NCBI GenBank assembly: GCA_028095005.1
Contig: CM051463.1
Location: forward strand, 65,696,251-65,760,250
DNA length: 64,000 nt
Reading direction: 5' to 3'
Source: Rhynchospora pubera
Taxonomy: Eukaryota > Streptophyta > Magnoliopsida > Poales > Cyperaceae
The notes below the pieces were generated by a model. It did no database searches and was not told where the DNA came from. It saw only the letters and a program-made list of their open reading frames with translations. Below, piece after piece: positions 45,315 to 58,500 of this stretch. Position numbers and translations under genes: made by a program. Each line of letters starts with the position of its first letter. Positions within the stretch are counted from its first letter, which is position 1.

Positions 45315-47425
45315 TGTTGACCCCTAAAAATGTGCGGTCAAATTAGCATAAGATGCTCAGGGACTATTCAGAGAATTATAGAAACCTGAAATGGCCTCAG
45401 AAAGTCTCAAGATTTATTTTTAGAGGCATAGGCATGAAAAATACCAAAGCGCCCCCGGTGTTAGCCGAAATGTGCCAAGTAAATTTTGGAGGCCTAAAGA
45501 TTCATTGGAAATTATCATGAATCATGAGAGACGTTTCAAATACTGCAAATTCTGCTCCATGAGACTAGATGACTTCAAGAAAATCATCTTCAAGATTCTC
45601 GAGATTTTAACAGCAACTTTGGCATCCTCTCTTCAGGTCCAAGCATTGCATGAATAACCGATATTTGAGCTTTTCATTATTCGAATAAAGCCATGGGACT
45701 TAAAAAAATGATGATACAGAATATATCGGGTGATCAATATACGAAAGATTCTACACCATCATACTTCAGCAAACATATCTACAAAATTCCATACACAAAT
45801 AATTTTGGAAAAGGGACCAGAATAGTGACAATTAAATTCCAACAAATAAAGTTATGTTTTTTTCGGCCTACTAAGACCTCTCAAACTCGGCCCAGTAAAA
45901 AAAATAAATAATAAAAAAAAGGGAGAAATAGGGCCCGACTGTCATACCCTCCTTCTCCAAACCTTCGCTCTCAGATGCTCCAATTGGTTAACCCCTGGAC
46001 CCCACTTGTCAGAGAGAAAAACACCACACAAATGGAGCCCATGATAGACTCTGCTCCTGGGCCCCGCACCTAGCCAAGTAAAAAAAAAAAGAGGGAAAAG
46101 TCGATAAAACAAAAAAAGAGAGAGCAGAATGACAGGAGGAGGCGGAGCTCACCTCTGACAACCGCCGTTCCGGCGAACCACAGCGTTGCAATATGTGTTC
46201 TTGGTACCATTGGAAAGCTGGAGCCGAGGAGAATACAATGATGCCAACCTCGACCACTGTCGTGCTTATTTCAGTTCCAATTTTGGAGAAAGGATGATCT
46301 AGATGCTGAAATAAGTAATAAAAAAATTAGCACAATTTAATCCGTTTGGTCACTGACACAGCTTCTTGAGAATATAAGGAATAAATTAAAGCTGCTAAAC
46401 TAACTTGAAATAAAAAATAAATGTGTGAGAGCACCAATGGAGTTTGCAACCAGAGTTGAGCATGGCTTAGTACTGACTGGTAGTAACTTAAGAGGCTAAT
46501 TAGCGATTCAAGAATGGACTAGAGCAAGCCAAGAAGAAGGGGTGCAGACCTGATACCCTTTTAGAATAATGACTGTCAAACAAATAAAAAAGGGAGGAGA
46601 ATGGTTTCTCTGTGCCTCAAAGAAAATGGCATGTGTGTGACGATGATGCAAACCGCCTCAAGGGAATTCAACTTGTTTCAGTTCCTGAAACAGAAGCTAT
46701 GTCACATTTTGAGACTACTCTCATCACAGTGAATCAAAAATGATGAATGGGCATTGATCAAAGACCAATATAGACAGACCCAATTGAAATCATCATTGCC
46801 ATATTGAAAATAATTATGCAGCCTACAAACGGCATGCTATATGTATCAAGACTATAAGGCTCTAAGATCAGCCCATCACTGTACACATTGCTATAAGGAA
46901 ACAAAATTGAGCTTAAAAAAAAAGAAAGAAAAGAGAAGGAATACCAAAGCAGCAGTGCCATACTTCTTGTAGCATACTTGGGGTTACCTAAAGAAAGAGA
47001 ATCAATTAGAATTCCATAGGAGGGGAGAGAGACGGATAGCAATACATGTTGAGAAAAAGGAGTTCAACATTGCTGGGTACATGTAGCAATGAGGCAGTGG
47101 AATCATACATACCTCTACATCTTACCAGGTTGAGAAACCACACCCAAAGTAGATGTTTATGCGATACTGAAAGAAGGCAGTAGAGCCAAATGAGAGAAAA
47201 GAGATACTACACTGTGTAAGCACAGGAAAGGAGAGTAGAAGGAATCATACCTGAAAACAGCATTAAATGCTGAGTTGACACCTCCTGCAGCAAGTATCAT
47301 ACCCAAAATACTGCAAAGAAAAAAATGGAAAATGGGCCTTATACAAACAGAATTAAAGATTGGGCTACAAAAAAAAAAGAAAATGAAATGGGATGTGAAA
47401 TGACCAGAAGGCCCTTGACCCCTTC

Positions 47426-47436
47426 TATAAATAAAG
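47426..47436 (+). promoter_or_regulatory. TATA box of the solo LTR
   Basis: TATAAATAAAG lies in CTTCTATAAATAAAGAGGC, about 2.1 kb from the LTR start, the same relative place as the TATA box of the giant element's LTR. A GCTTGTAATCCCCTTTTGT phrase about 200 bp downstream resembles the 3' end of R in the other LTR (TTTGTAATCAAGG ... TGTAATCCC). Confidence 0.55.
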
Positions 47437-50400
47437 AGGCAGTTGCACCATTTCAAAGGGGTTAGAGAGAAGAAGGAGAGGAAACTCTGAGCAAAAAACT
47501 TCTGAAGAAACACCAAGAAATCACACACGCACAAAAATCTGCAAAACAAAAGAGAGTGAGTGTAGGATAGCTAAAATAAATAAAAAAAAAGGGAAGACTC
47601 TGTAGGTGAAGTTGCAAGAAGGAAAAGCAAGCTTGTAATCCCCTTTTGTCCAATCAATAGAAAGTGGTAAATTTCCATTTGCTGTTTTGAGGGACATCTT
47701 ATGTTTAGCCCAGCCACCAATCCATGGTGTGCATGGGCATGTTATTTAGCATGGATTCAGGGCTGGTAAAGCTTGAAAATCATGTTCATTTCCTATCATT
47801 CATTCCATTTTCCTTGTTTTTAAAGCTGACTTACATCATACTCTCTTTACATTAAGTTACTCCATAGTAAGGATTAGTAACATATCTCAATTGATTTTCA
47901 TCATTTCTACTACCATTATTATTCTATTTTTTTTCCTTATAAAAAAAAGTGCATGCATAAGCATATTGCTATGACTTGATACACAAATGGGGGTGCACAC
48001 AACAAAACCTTAGGAGCCTATAAGACTTTCTTTCTTCTCATATACACTAAAACTGTTGCATGAGCCTAAGAAATAAAAATATGATAATAATAATGTAAAT
48101 AAAGAGGGAAGAGAGTCTTGTATGCATAAGTAACACCTAGACATAAGACCCATTCTACATGCACTTGCATAATGCATGAATACAATCTGAGCACCTGTAT
48201 GTATATATTGCATTTAGGAAAGAGAAAGGAAAATAAGTCAGAGCATACACTCATGAGCATTTTGTCACTGCTGTTTCATATATGCACACAATCATAGTTT
48301 AATGCATATGAAGAAAGTATATGTAGTGGAATGATGATGCTGTAAATGGATTAAGTGAATCTTAGTTCAATGTCTTTACTATAAGGTCATACTTTGTTTC
48401 TTGATGAGTTCTATATACACAAAAATGATATGAGCATGCCTTGTTTTACACATCTTAATAAAAGCCTAAATGGGTTATAATCAGACATACATCAAAAAAA
48501 AAAAGTAAAAGTACAATAAAGCAAAAAAAAAAGAGAAAGACCTTTGGACAGCAGGTACTTGTCTATGCCGCCTCACCTCTTCACATAACCTGGGACCATG
48601 AGATGCCTCCATGATGCCCTGGAAGCCATGCCAAGTGACTATGGCCACCATGAGTCAACAAACTTCATGCCACTCTTCAAGTCATTGCCCAGACCTGAGA
48701 AACCCCATCACTGCAAATGACCCACAACCCCAAACAAATCATCACTTACAAGAGACAAGGCCAGAACAATCAATCCCCTGCCATTTTGCTCCTAGTCATA
48801 CTCCATAAACAAAAAAAAAAAGAAGAAGAAGAAATCTAACCTCAGGAGATCAAGCAAAATCACACCTATGATGCTAATCTGTGGTGGTGGGGATAGCTAA
48901 ACCAGGGCCTGTCGACAAGATGAAAGAAAGTCAATTCCAAAAGATAAACTCCATGCTATCTTCCAATGAGCCCATTGAAATCCAATGCTGTCCAGAAATA
49001 AAAAAGAAGGGAGAGGAGAACCTGACCCCAGAGATGATGCCGGCGCTGCCCTCCTTTGAGATCCTCACTCAATCATCATAGTGCTCTCACATATGTGACA
49101 TGCCAAACCCCAGGAGATGCCCATCTCATTGCCAAATCCTGAAGAATCATATCCTCATCAAGTCAGACTCGAAAAATGGAAGCCACTTGCTGCCAAAAGA
49201 AATCACTGACTGTCAAACCCGACACACCACCAACAATCCACGTTCAACCAATGCTTTACCAAGAATGAAGAGAATTACATCAAAAAAAAGAAGAAGGAGG
49301 GAACCTAATTTCAAAGGCTGATGCCCTGTCTATGTTGTCAACTCGAGTTGCCAGGGACTCGGCGGTTCCTCAACAACCTCATGATGTCTCAACAGCCACA
49401 TCAAAGGCGCACACAAACTGATGTAGATCACCAACAACTGCCACCTAAAAACAACAATCGTTGATCATCATACTCACAGGGCATGCTTGATTCAGCATTG
49501 GCTAATGGCGGCTACCAAAAAAATGATGAAAGAGTTTACCTCTATTAGACCAGACTCGAGGAAGAATCAAACATCATCCGATAAGAACATGACCATCGAA
49601 CTGCTAAGCCCAGCACTCTCTGGTGTCTCAAGAGCCATCGACAGATCAAACAAAGATACACCACTGCTGGAAATCACTGTTCATCCCTAACACGGCTGAC
49701 AAAAGAAAGTCAAGGCGAGGGGTCTATGCTGATGTCATCAAGACCTTCTCCACGACACCCTCAGACCCGTAATCGAGTCTCAGTAGCCGCCGCAAGAGGT
49801 TGTCGTTCTGTGGCTCCTTCACAGCCTCTCTTAGGCATTTCATCGAACACCTGATGCACATGCGAAAGCAGAGGCATGGTTGAGTCGAATTCTGTCCTGG
49901 GGGACCCCATTACTCAAATAGAAAGAGAAATAATAGTCGCATTTACCTCTTGGAGAGTTTGCATAACCTCCTATTGCCGTCCCCATTTCTCAAATCTACG
50001 CCAGCCTTCTTCTTCGATGGTTGAACATGGCAGAGACAGGCCCCTCTTCTCTCATACATTTCATCGAATACCTGGTACGCATACAAGAAAACGAAGAATT
50101 AACCAAGGCGAATTATATGGAAACCTCCATCACCAAAAAGGAAAGAGAAGATAAACAAGTGTATTTACTTGATGATGCCCCGACAGTTCTCTTCTTTTGC
50201 CTTCTAATTCTCGACACTGCAGCAATTCCTCTCACCGTGGCTAGGTGTAATGGAGAACAAGTTGTGTCTGGAGGCAGTGAGATGCTCTATCCGAGAATTC
50301 CCCGCAAGACTCATAGAGGTTCTCCCCCTCTCTCAGCCATGAAGCGAGTTCAACGAGGAGGACAGGGAAATGGAGTAGAATAAAAATCTCCGACGCTTCC

Positions 50401-51689
50401 CCAAGTTTCCAAGCATTGCCTCCAACTCTCAGTGGCATGATGGCTTCCTCATGGCCAAGTGCAACAGAGGATCAGCCGTGCCTTGAGGCCGTCAGACATC
50501 TGACTCGGAGTTTCCCTCCACGAAAGACGCGGATCCCTTCTTCTCTCTCTCTGATCGGAGCCGACTCCTTGGCATTTTTGAAACCTCTCTCGGAGCGAAC
50601 GAGGTGAAGGAGAAGGAAAGGACCCCTGAATGAACTCGGTGTATGCCTCATGGGAAACTGACTCGTGGCCCCCACCAAGCCCCTCTCTGCATCAACTTAA
50701 AATACCGCATCCATGGGAAGAAGGCTAAAGGAGACTTCAAAGTTGCAGGATCTCCTGTTGCTTCTTGTGTATGGCGGGTCTCTGACCACATCGTGCAGCC
50801 ATCCGTGTGCATGAGTAGTGGTGATGACGTGGCTCGATCAGAATCCGTCAAAACTTCAAAACTTCACCAAAAATCATAGAAGGCTCAGAAAAATCCAAAC
50901 CAAATTCCTATAAATCCAGAAAAATACAAGGAACCCATTTCCACTAAATATCATGGCCAAAAAACCCTCCAAATCCAATCAAATCACCCAAAACCCCAAA
51001 CTTATATTTGATCAGTATATCGCCACATTAAACGTTTCATAGAGAATCACCGAAAACTCAGATAAATGAGAGGAAGAATTCTTTGAAATCGAGGCCATGA
51101 AAAGAATAAATGCTCACGGTGTAGTTCTATCATGCCCCAAGAAAAAATGAATTCGTCACGGGCGTCAGAAACCCCGTTAATGTAAAATGTTTAAAAGATT
51201 GTCTAGTTTCAGGGATTCGGCGGACTTGAGACTCATCCATGACAAGGGCGGCACGTTCTTAGGGGTGTCTCATCCGGCATCGATGATCAAAGGAAGTATG
51301 GGCCATGCACTTTCAACAAGTCGAAAAGATAAACTATACTCAAGGTCATCTCAGGACCCAACCGCCCGGTCTCAGAAATGGAGTCTTAATCCCAAAACAA
51401 GACCCGATGCGACTCTTTCAGGACCTAATCCACTAGGTCTCAGATGAGGATTCTCCATCGCGACACAAAAATAAAAGAAAAGTATGCACATGATCTCATC
51501 AGGAGCCAGCCGTTAGGCCACAGATATGGAATCCTGATATCAGAACCAGAATCAAAGCCAGGAAAAAAAAAAGAAAAGAAGAAGAAAGCATGAAGTTCAA
51601 GTCAATCCAAATCCCATCGATGATTGAAATTGAAGTCCAAATCCAAAAAAAAAAAATCAAAGTACTGTACTCTGAAGGCTCTATGATAC

Positions 51690-52720
51690 CCTCCCAGACG
51701 TACAGCTCCTCTAGTGTCTGAGTGATCCCGCGACCTCACTCCCGATGACACACCATCCTGACTGCTAAAATCGTTCTGGTGACTCAAAGCCCACCTGACA
51801 GAATCTGCTGATGGACCCAAATCTCTGTGATATCTAGGTGATCCCGCGACCTCACTGAAGATAGCACATTATCCTGACTGCTAAAATCGTTCTGGTGACT
51901 CAAAGCCCACCTGACAGAATCTGCTGATGGACCCAGATCTTTGTGATATCTAGGTGATCCCGCGACCTCACTAAAGATAGCACATCATCCTGACTGCTAA
52001 AATCGTTCTGGTGACTCAAAGCCCACCTGACAGAATCTGCTGATGGACCCAAATCTCTGTGATATCTAGGTGATCCCGCGACCTCACTGAAGATAGCACA
52101 CTATCCTGACTGCTAAAATCGTTCTGGTGACTCAAAGCCCACCTGACAAAATCTGCTGATGGACCCAAATCTCTGTGATATCTAGGTGATTTCGCGACCT
52201 CACTGAAGATAGCACAATATCCTGACTGCTAAAATCGTTCTGGTGACTCAAAGCCCACCTGACAAAATCTGCTGATGGACCCAAACCTCTGTGATATCTA
52301 GGTGATCCCACGATCTCACTGAAGATAGCACTCTATCCTGACTGCTAAAATCGTTCTGGTGACTCAAAGCCCACCTGACAGAATCTGCTGTGGACCCAAA
52401 TCTCTGTGATATCTAGGTGATCCCACGACCTCACTGAAGATAGCACACTATCCTGACTGCTAAAATCGTTCTGGTGACTCAAAGCCCACCTGACAAAATC
52501 TGCTGATGGACCCAAATCTCTGTGACATCCAGGTGATACCGCGACCTCACTGAAGATGCCACACCATCCTGATTGCTAAAGTAGCTCTGGTGACCCAAAG
52601 CCCACCTGGCTAGATTCGCTGACGGATCCAAACTCCGTAGTGTTTGAGTGATCCCATGATCTCACTCTCGATGACGCTGTGTTCTGATCGCTACAAACAG
52701 TCTCCGATGGTTCAAAGCCC
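51690..52720 (+). repeat. 116-bp tandem array, about nine copies
   Basis: The phrase CTAAAATCGTTCTGGTGAC starts at 51765, 51881, 51997, 52113, 52229, 52345 and 52460, with a diverged copy at 52576 and a fragment at about 52689. The step is 116 bases, once 115. Central copies are nearly identical and edge copies diverged, the pattern of unequal exchange. The array lies in the U5 part of the solo LTR. Confidence 0.95.
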
Positions 52721-53314
52721 ATCTGACCAAGGATACTGAAGGACCAAAACCTAAATCACCCACTGCCTTGTCAGATAAAAGAACTCTGTGGCTTCAGACC
52801 CGTCTGATAAAATTGCAACTGATGAAATCACCTAAAAAGGAAATGATATCCCAAAAAAAAAAAACAATGAAAACAAACATGCCTGAAATCACATCAAAGA
52901 AGGAGCATTTCGATTATACACATGATACAACCCCCAATGAAGAACTATCATAAAAACGAATGACGAGCATCAAAGCATAACCATTCACAAAATGCCCATA
53001 TGCATATGCATGATACTAATTGTTTTATTGACAATTCTCTAACAGTCTGCAGGATATATTCTTTGATATTCCCGATCCAGAGGTGCCTAGGAGAGTAACC
53101 AGGGTAATTAACGGCGGGGGCTTGCGCCCGTCGGAAAGAAAGAACCTACACCAAATAATCAACTCTCGGAGGAACATAAGTCCGCGCGAGCGAGCATCTC
53201 TTTAATGGGAGGCGCCCGTGGGGGCTTTGGCCTGCGAGGGGATATCTGATCCGATCCTTCTTTTTGTTTTCCTTCTCAAACGGGGAAATCCATCAAAAAG
53301 AGCCGGACAGTCCT

Positions 53315-53823
53315 TTATCACCGTGCCAAAAACAACCAACAGAAAATGATGCACAAAGTCCCACTGCGTGCCGTGCTCATTGCACGCCGTACCCACTGCG
53401 TGCCATACCCAGAACGCCTATTCTACATGTCGGAGCGGTAATATGGAGCAAACAAGTCCCACCGGAATGGTCCTAGCTACCGAGGCAACAATGTAGAATA
53501 GACAAATCCCACCGGTATGTTCCTTGCTGCCGTAACCAAAGAGCAGGGAGAATAACAAAAATATCTGTCCCACTAGCGATATCTGATGTCGCTATCTGTG
53601 ACAATCTAAACCAAATCACTAATAAACCTCAACAGATGTCCACAAGCCAAGATCAACAGACCAAGAGTTATTAGGCTTCCAAATTGCCCTAATCAAATCA
53701 TAAAGTCAAAATACCAAACATAAACTATCCAAAATTACCACAGTTTGAACAACAACAAAAAAAAAACATACGAAACGAAGCAATGAAACAACAAAACCAA
53801 ATGACCAAACATCCAAGACTTCT
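53315..53823 (+). other. 3' untranslated zone of the giant element, distal part
   Basis: This resumes the element after the solo LTR. It carries two more CCCACCGG(A/T)ATG motifs (53458 and 53510) and repeats of GTGCCGTGCCCACTGC type. No gene on the plus strand. The 3' UTR of the antisense gene at 53824 should lie here. Confidence 0.6.
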
Positions 53824-55126
53824 TCACATCGGAGGCATCGGAGGCGCCTGAGCTGCGGCCATCGCCCCTGCAAAAGTCTCCAAAGTGTTATGAATTGACT
53901 GAAGCACCGTCTCGACATTCTCCAGTCGCTGATCTAGCTCCTTAAAACGCTGGTCTATGTATTCCTGGAGTGGAAAAGATTCTTCAATGGCTGAGCCGTC
54001 TGGAGAAGGGGGAGAAGCCTCTCTCACCGGACTATACTGATTCACAGCAGCAAACCTATGAAGGATATGACTGTTCACCGGGTAGTTGGGGTCAGGGACC
54101 AGAGTGCCATGAGCCATCTCCACCCACCCAAAGGAAGTCAGATCCAAGAGCAGGTTGCGCGGGTACAGAATAAGCCGCTCAGTGATTGGATTCCCCCACA
54201 GTGTCTCAGGCAATGGAATCTGAGCCCGCTCTATCAAGGCCTCAATTAAGTTCCCATAAGGCAAATGGCCCTTGGGAAACCTCGTGACATGATGCATGTT
54301 TTGGAGGATGAGGCTAGGAAGATTAGCTTTCCCGCGTTTGAGAAGCAATAAGCGAAGGTAGAACAAAGTCCCTGGGCGAGTCAAATCTGATAGCTCACCC
54401 TGAGGAAAGAGGATGTAGTTGATAACCAAAAAAAATAACCTGAAAGGAACATATAAATTTCATGGTCATGAACCTATCCTTCAAAGACGAACAAAAGAAA
54501 CAAACAAAGCAGAAAGCACACAAACAACAAAATTACCGGTGAAGTGCGGGCAGATGCGTAGTAGAGACCAGTTCAGAACTTGCTTCAGATCTGGGTATCT
54601 TGAACCACTCGCAATGGCCCCGGTATGTCCCTTGCTCGCGAGGCCAACTCCCGAAGGCATAAACTGACAAGCCATTCAAAGTATCTGTGGCACCAATCAA
54701 GTCAGCTAAATCCTCCACCCCTATGTAAAAGAGTCTGCCAAAAAGATAAGAAGAGGCAGAGGGGATGCCATGGTGATCAAAGGTGACACGGAAATTAGCA
54801 TAAAATAATTTAGTGATATCCGGATGGTAAGGAGTGTCAAGTCTTGATAAGCCTTGAAGACTCCAGGCATTAAGCCACCCTGTTATCAAACTCATATAAG
54901 GGGTGGTGAAACGCCCTTGAGAATGAAAGAAAAAGCAGGCGGAAACTTCACGCCCCCCTTCACCAATGTTACTTTGATAACACTCAAAAGCCTCGTCGTC
55001 CCGGAACAGATGGCGGTTGCCTGGGTCATACGACCAGTTAGGCCTGGTAGGAGGTGTGCTCTGGACAGAGGAACTACCTTCATCCCTGGGGCGCTTGGGA
55101 TTCCTGGGATCTATGACACCGGCCAT
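53824..55126 (-). CDS. Antisense gene 2: putative plant transposon protein with C-terminal coiled coil (frameshifted)
   Basis: The start is ATG at 55126 (MAGVIDPRNPKRPRDEG, a nuclear-signal-like opening). Exon 1 runs to a donor at 54537/54536; exon 2 begins at 54386 after TCAG and ends at TGA 53824. The joined phase-1 frame gives ICPHFT then DLTRPGTLFYLRLLLLKRGK, the typical build of the retrotransposon-borne plant transposon protein domain. A heptad-like stretch (DQRFKELDQRLENVETVLQSI) and an Ala/Pro tail follow. The ATG frame and the frame leading into the intron differ by one base: FKIPRSEASSEL in one, YPDLKQVLNWSLL in the other. A single indel at about 54570-54680, or an unseen mini-intron, is therefore needed. 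Its function is unknown. It is transcribed against the element's own RNA. Confidence 0.65.
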
Positions 55127-55189
55127 GGGAAACGGAATTAGAAAAAGAAAACTTGGAAAGAGGAAATGATACGGGTTACGTGCGCATGA

Positions 55190-55206
55190 TGCCTTATATA
55201 TAAATG
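55190..55206 (-). promoter_or_regulatory. TATA box of antisense gene 2
   Basis: On the minus strand TTTATATATAAGGC lies about 70 bases upstream of the ATG at 55126. This would give the gene its own internal promoter within the retrotransposon. Confidence 0.55.
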
Positions 55207-55555
55207 AATTAGGGCACCAGAGAGCGTGTGTCTTCTCAAACTTGCTAATAAAGGTGAGAAATCAAAGGGCGTGGCGGTTTACAATGAAAGAACACAATCG
55301 CTTCGCGATCTAAGGGTTTTCATGAACAAAATTGATGAACCCAATGACATCTAGAAATACAATGTCCACATCCATAAACCAACTACAATCAAATCCAAAG
55401 AGTCATACAAACCCAAGAAAGGTCCAAAACATTACATAACTAAAAGCCCAACAGCTACCAAGTCAGGGACGGCCAACTGAAACCAAATCCAAAACTAAAA
55501 CATAATAAAAAGAGAGATACAAAGCACTAACGTGCCATAAAACTCCAACCCCTAC
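55207..55555. other. Spacer between the two antisense genes
   Basis: AT-rich; it should hold the 3' UTR of the PMD gene and the upstream promoter of antisense gene 2. No reading frame of note. Confidence 0.5.
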
Positions 55556-58500
55556 TCAAAAGAAACCCATCATCGACTCAACCTCTCGAGAGGCGTCCGC
55601 CACAAGAGAGGCAAAGCAAGGAAGGGCTAACACTACTCCTGTGCAAGCTCCCTCCGAATCATCATCAGAATCAACACCTCTCTGACGAGCCGACATCTCA
55701 ACTATCGGCTCAATCAATACCGTGTCCGGGGAGGAGACAAAATCCATCATAGCTGTAGAAGATGAGCCTGCGGCCGGGGAAGGACCAGTGAGGAGGGCCT
55801 CCCACTCTACACAATCCAATACCATCTCGTCTAGTGAAGCTGGTACCACGTCGAACTCAGACGAGAAGAGATCCTGGAGAAGCTGAACCATGCGATCATC
55901 CATGGGGCCACCAGAGATCGGGTCATCTAGGGGAGGATGGCATGAGAAGATTAGGAAAAGAGATGGCAAATATAATAACAAAACAAGTCACCGATAGATA
56001 CCTGTCGAAGTGGGAACCAAGGGCGAAGCATCACCTGGAATCTCTAACTCCATATCAGGAATAGGACCCCTAAGCAGCTCTCCTACGCTGATGAAACTCC
56101 GAACAGACAACTGATACATATGACAAAGATCCCCCAGTCCAAGGGCCCATAACTCAACACCAAAAGCCATCAGAGCATAAGGAAGTCGACCTGAATCAAA
56201 CGAACCCATGAAGCAAGAGATTAAAGAAAAAACCAGATAAAAGCTAATTAAACAGATGATACCTAAACCACGAAGTGCCGAAGGAATGACCGGTGCTGGG
56301 ACACACTCACAAGAAAGGGCGGTGACAGCAATGATGGCCATGGAATCATCCGGAGTCGAAAAGTCACTATCCTGAATAAATGAAGCCGGAGAGATCGGGC
56401 TGGGGCGCAGGATCTCCTCAAATGGCACGTGGATTGTCTCGACTTGAACTTCCTCCATCTCGACCTCTTCCACAATGGGCTGAGGCTCAGCATGTAAGGC
56501 ACTTCCCCAACCCAGAGAGCCTAGAAAATCTGAAACAACATGTAAGTCATGGTGCTAAACAAAAAAAAGGAAGAAAAAAAAAGAAGAAAGAAAAAGGGAA
56601 CGAAGACGCGTACCTGAAGGGAACGAAGAGAGAGGAGGCTCCATGGGGAAATCAGAACTTAATTCCTCACCTGTCCGACGGCGGATTACATACTGCCCCG
56701 ACTCCTCTGAAGGATCCGGACTTTCACGACGACGCTTCCTGAGTTCATCTCTGGCTGCCTCTATGGCCTGCTGCTCTGGATATTCTGGGGAGGGGCAGGA
56801 ATGCATCGGACTGAGAGCATCTCCCGCCTCAGGAAGAGCATCATCTGAAAACAAAAAGAAATAGGGTAAACGCTGGGAACAACAAAATCAGTAAGGAAAA
56901 CAAAATGCAATATAACCAAAATACCTAAAAACATCAAGAGATGCTCATAGCCATCTGGCCCCTGCATAGCAGCCTGAAGAAATTCACCTGCTAAGGCACG
57001 CTCAACTCTGAAAAAGAAATGACCAAACTTCCATTTTCCAAAACCTGCACACAGGAAACCACCAAATGAGCATACAAAACCATAACCAAACAAATGAAAC
57101 AAAATAGGATGTTCAATAAAATACCTGGGAAGGAGCCGTCAAGGGGCACAGGAGGCTCAACATACTCTGTAACCTGAGATGAGCCTATCAAGCAACCGTC
57201 AACCCCGTATGAGCCTCTGAGAGGTCTGAAACCACCAAGAGAAGCGTCCAAGCCTGGAGGCACGACGCGAGAAGGTGGGTAAACCCTCTCCCTCAAGATC
57301 TCAGCACTCAAAGAATGAGGAACCCTAGCCCATCCTCTGAACCAGCGATCGTGATCAACGGTCATACGCCCTATCCTCTGTGGACCAGGAACAACACATC
57401 TAATCCCAGTCCCCAACCGTAAGGAAAAAGCGGCTAAATCAGCACAATAGGCCAAAGAAACGCTACTGGGAGGGTCAGAAAGTGCAGAAGAAGGAGTATC
57501 CTGATCATACCCAAACTGCCAAGCGCACTTCTGAGGACTATACACCTCAGAGATAATCCTCGCACCTAGTCGGATGATCAAACAACCCTCTCTGATGCTA
57601 ATAGCATAATCTCTAGAACGCTTGTTCCTGCGGGAAAGCAACCTCAGTGGAACTCCCTTCTTAGGAGGCCTTGAATCCTCAAACTCATACATTTTGCCCG
57701 TGTTTGATGGCCAGTTGCCTGCAAAAGCCTCAGGGCGATAACTGGTGATATAACGATCACTCTTGGTGAAAAAGTAATGAGCAGTGAGCTGATCAGGAGG
57801 ATGAACTGATGAGCCAGCAATGAGGCTAAGAGCCGGCATCGAACTCCGCACACCGCGCGAAGTAGATGAAGAATAACACCCACTCCAATACACATTGAAC
57901 CAACCATGTAATATGTGTAATGGCATAGTGACATAGGCCCTGGAGGGATCTCTGGAGGAAGTAAGCTCTCGCATGGACCGATATGCATTCACCAAAGCTG
58001 CTGTGGCTAAGGACACTTTATGACCCCGGGCCAATGCATTAGCTACTACGAAAACCCCTGGCCGAATGTAACCCACCGGCTCAATGATAACTATGAAGTA
58101 GCACAACCACCATGCTAGATAGGCTGTCAGGATAGTCTCATCATCAAAAGCATGAGAACTCAGATCCTCCCATGGAACACACCGATCAGGAACATAAGTC
58201 TTATCTAAACCAGGTACTACAGGCTCCAAAGGACTAGCAAACCCCACGGCCTTTTCTCGCGGAACCTTATCCATGAAATAACCAACCCAATCCTTGAAAG
58301 GGACGTCACGGCTCAAACCCTGGAGAGAACGAGTCATGGCTATCTCATAATAAATCCTAAACACAGTCCGTAAAGAATTCTTATGGAAGAAATCCCCACG
58401 TCTATCCGTGCCATAAAGCTCAAACTCTGGCGGGATCCTCTCCTCATAAAACAAACCCGCTACCGGAACCCCAAGCAGACGAACCATCTGGTTCAAGTCA

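Larger units (their letters stand above)
45315..53309 (+). mobile_element. Nested solo LTR, about 8.0 kb, of a related Tat-type element
   Basis: The segment begins TGTTGACCCCTAAAAATG, like the start of the giant element's own LTR, and ends AGCCGGACA, like that LTR's end. It is flanked by a perfect 5-bp duplication GTCCT (45310-45314 and 53310-53314). The last 260 bp (53050-53309) align to 29870-30145 of the 5' LTR with many differences, including TAATTAACGG, GGGGCTTGCGCC, AATCAACTCTCG and TATCTGATCCG phrases. No gag, pol or second LTR lies inside. It is therefore a solo LTR left by recombination between the LTRs of a full element that jumped into this one. Confidence 0.85.

Noticed and set aside
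46758..47653. Hydrophobic minus-strand frames inside the solo LTR
   Set aside because: They arise from poly(A)-rich and GAGAAAG-rich plus-strand sequence read backward; no domain and no homologous frame in the other LTR.
51765..52595. A CRISPR array
   Set aside because: The repeats are contiguous 116-bp units without unique spacers, in a plant LTR.
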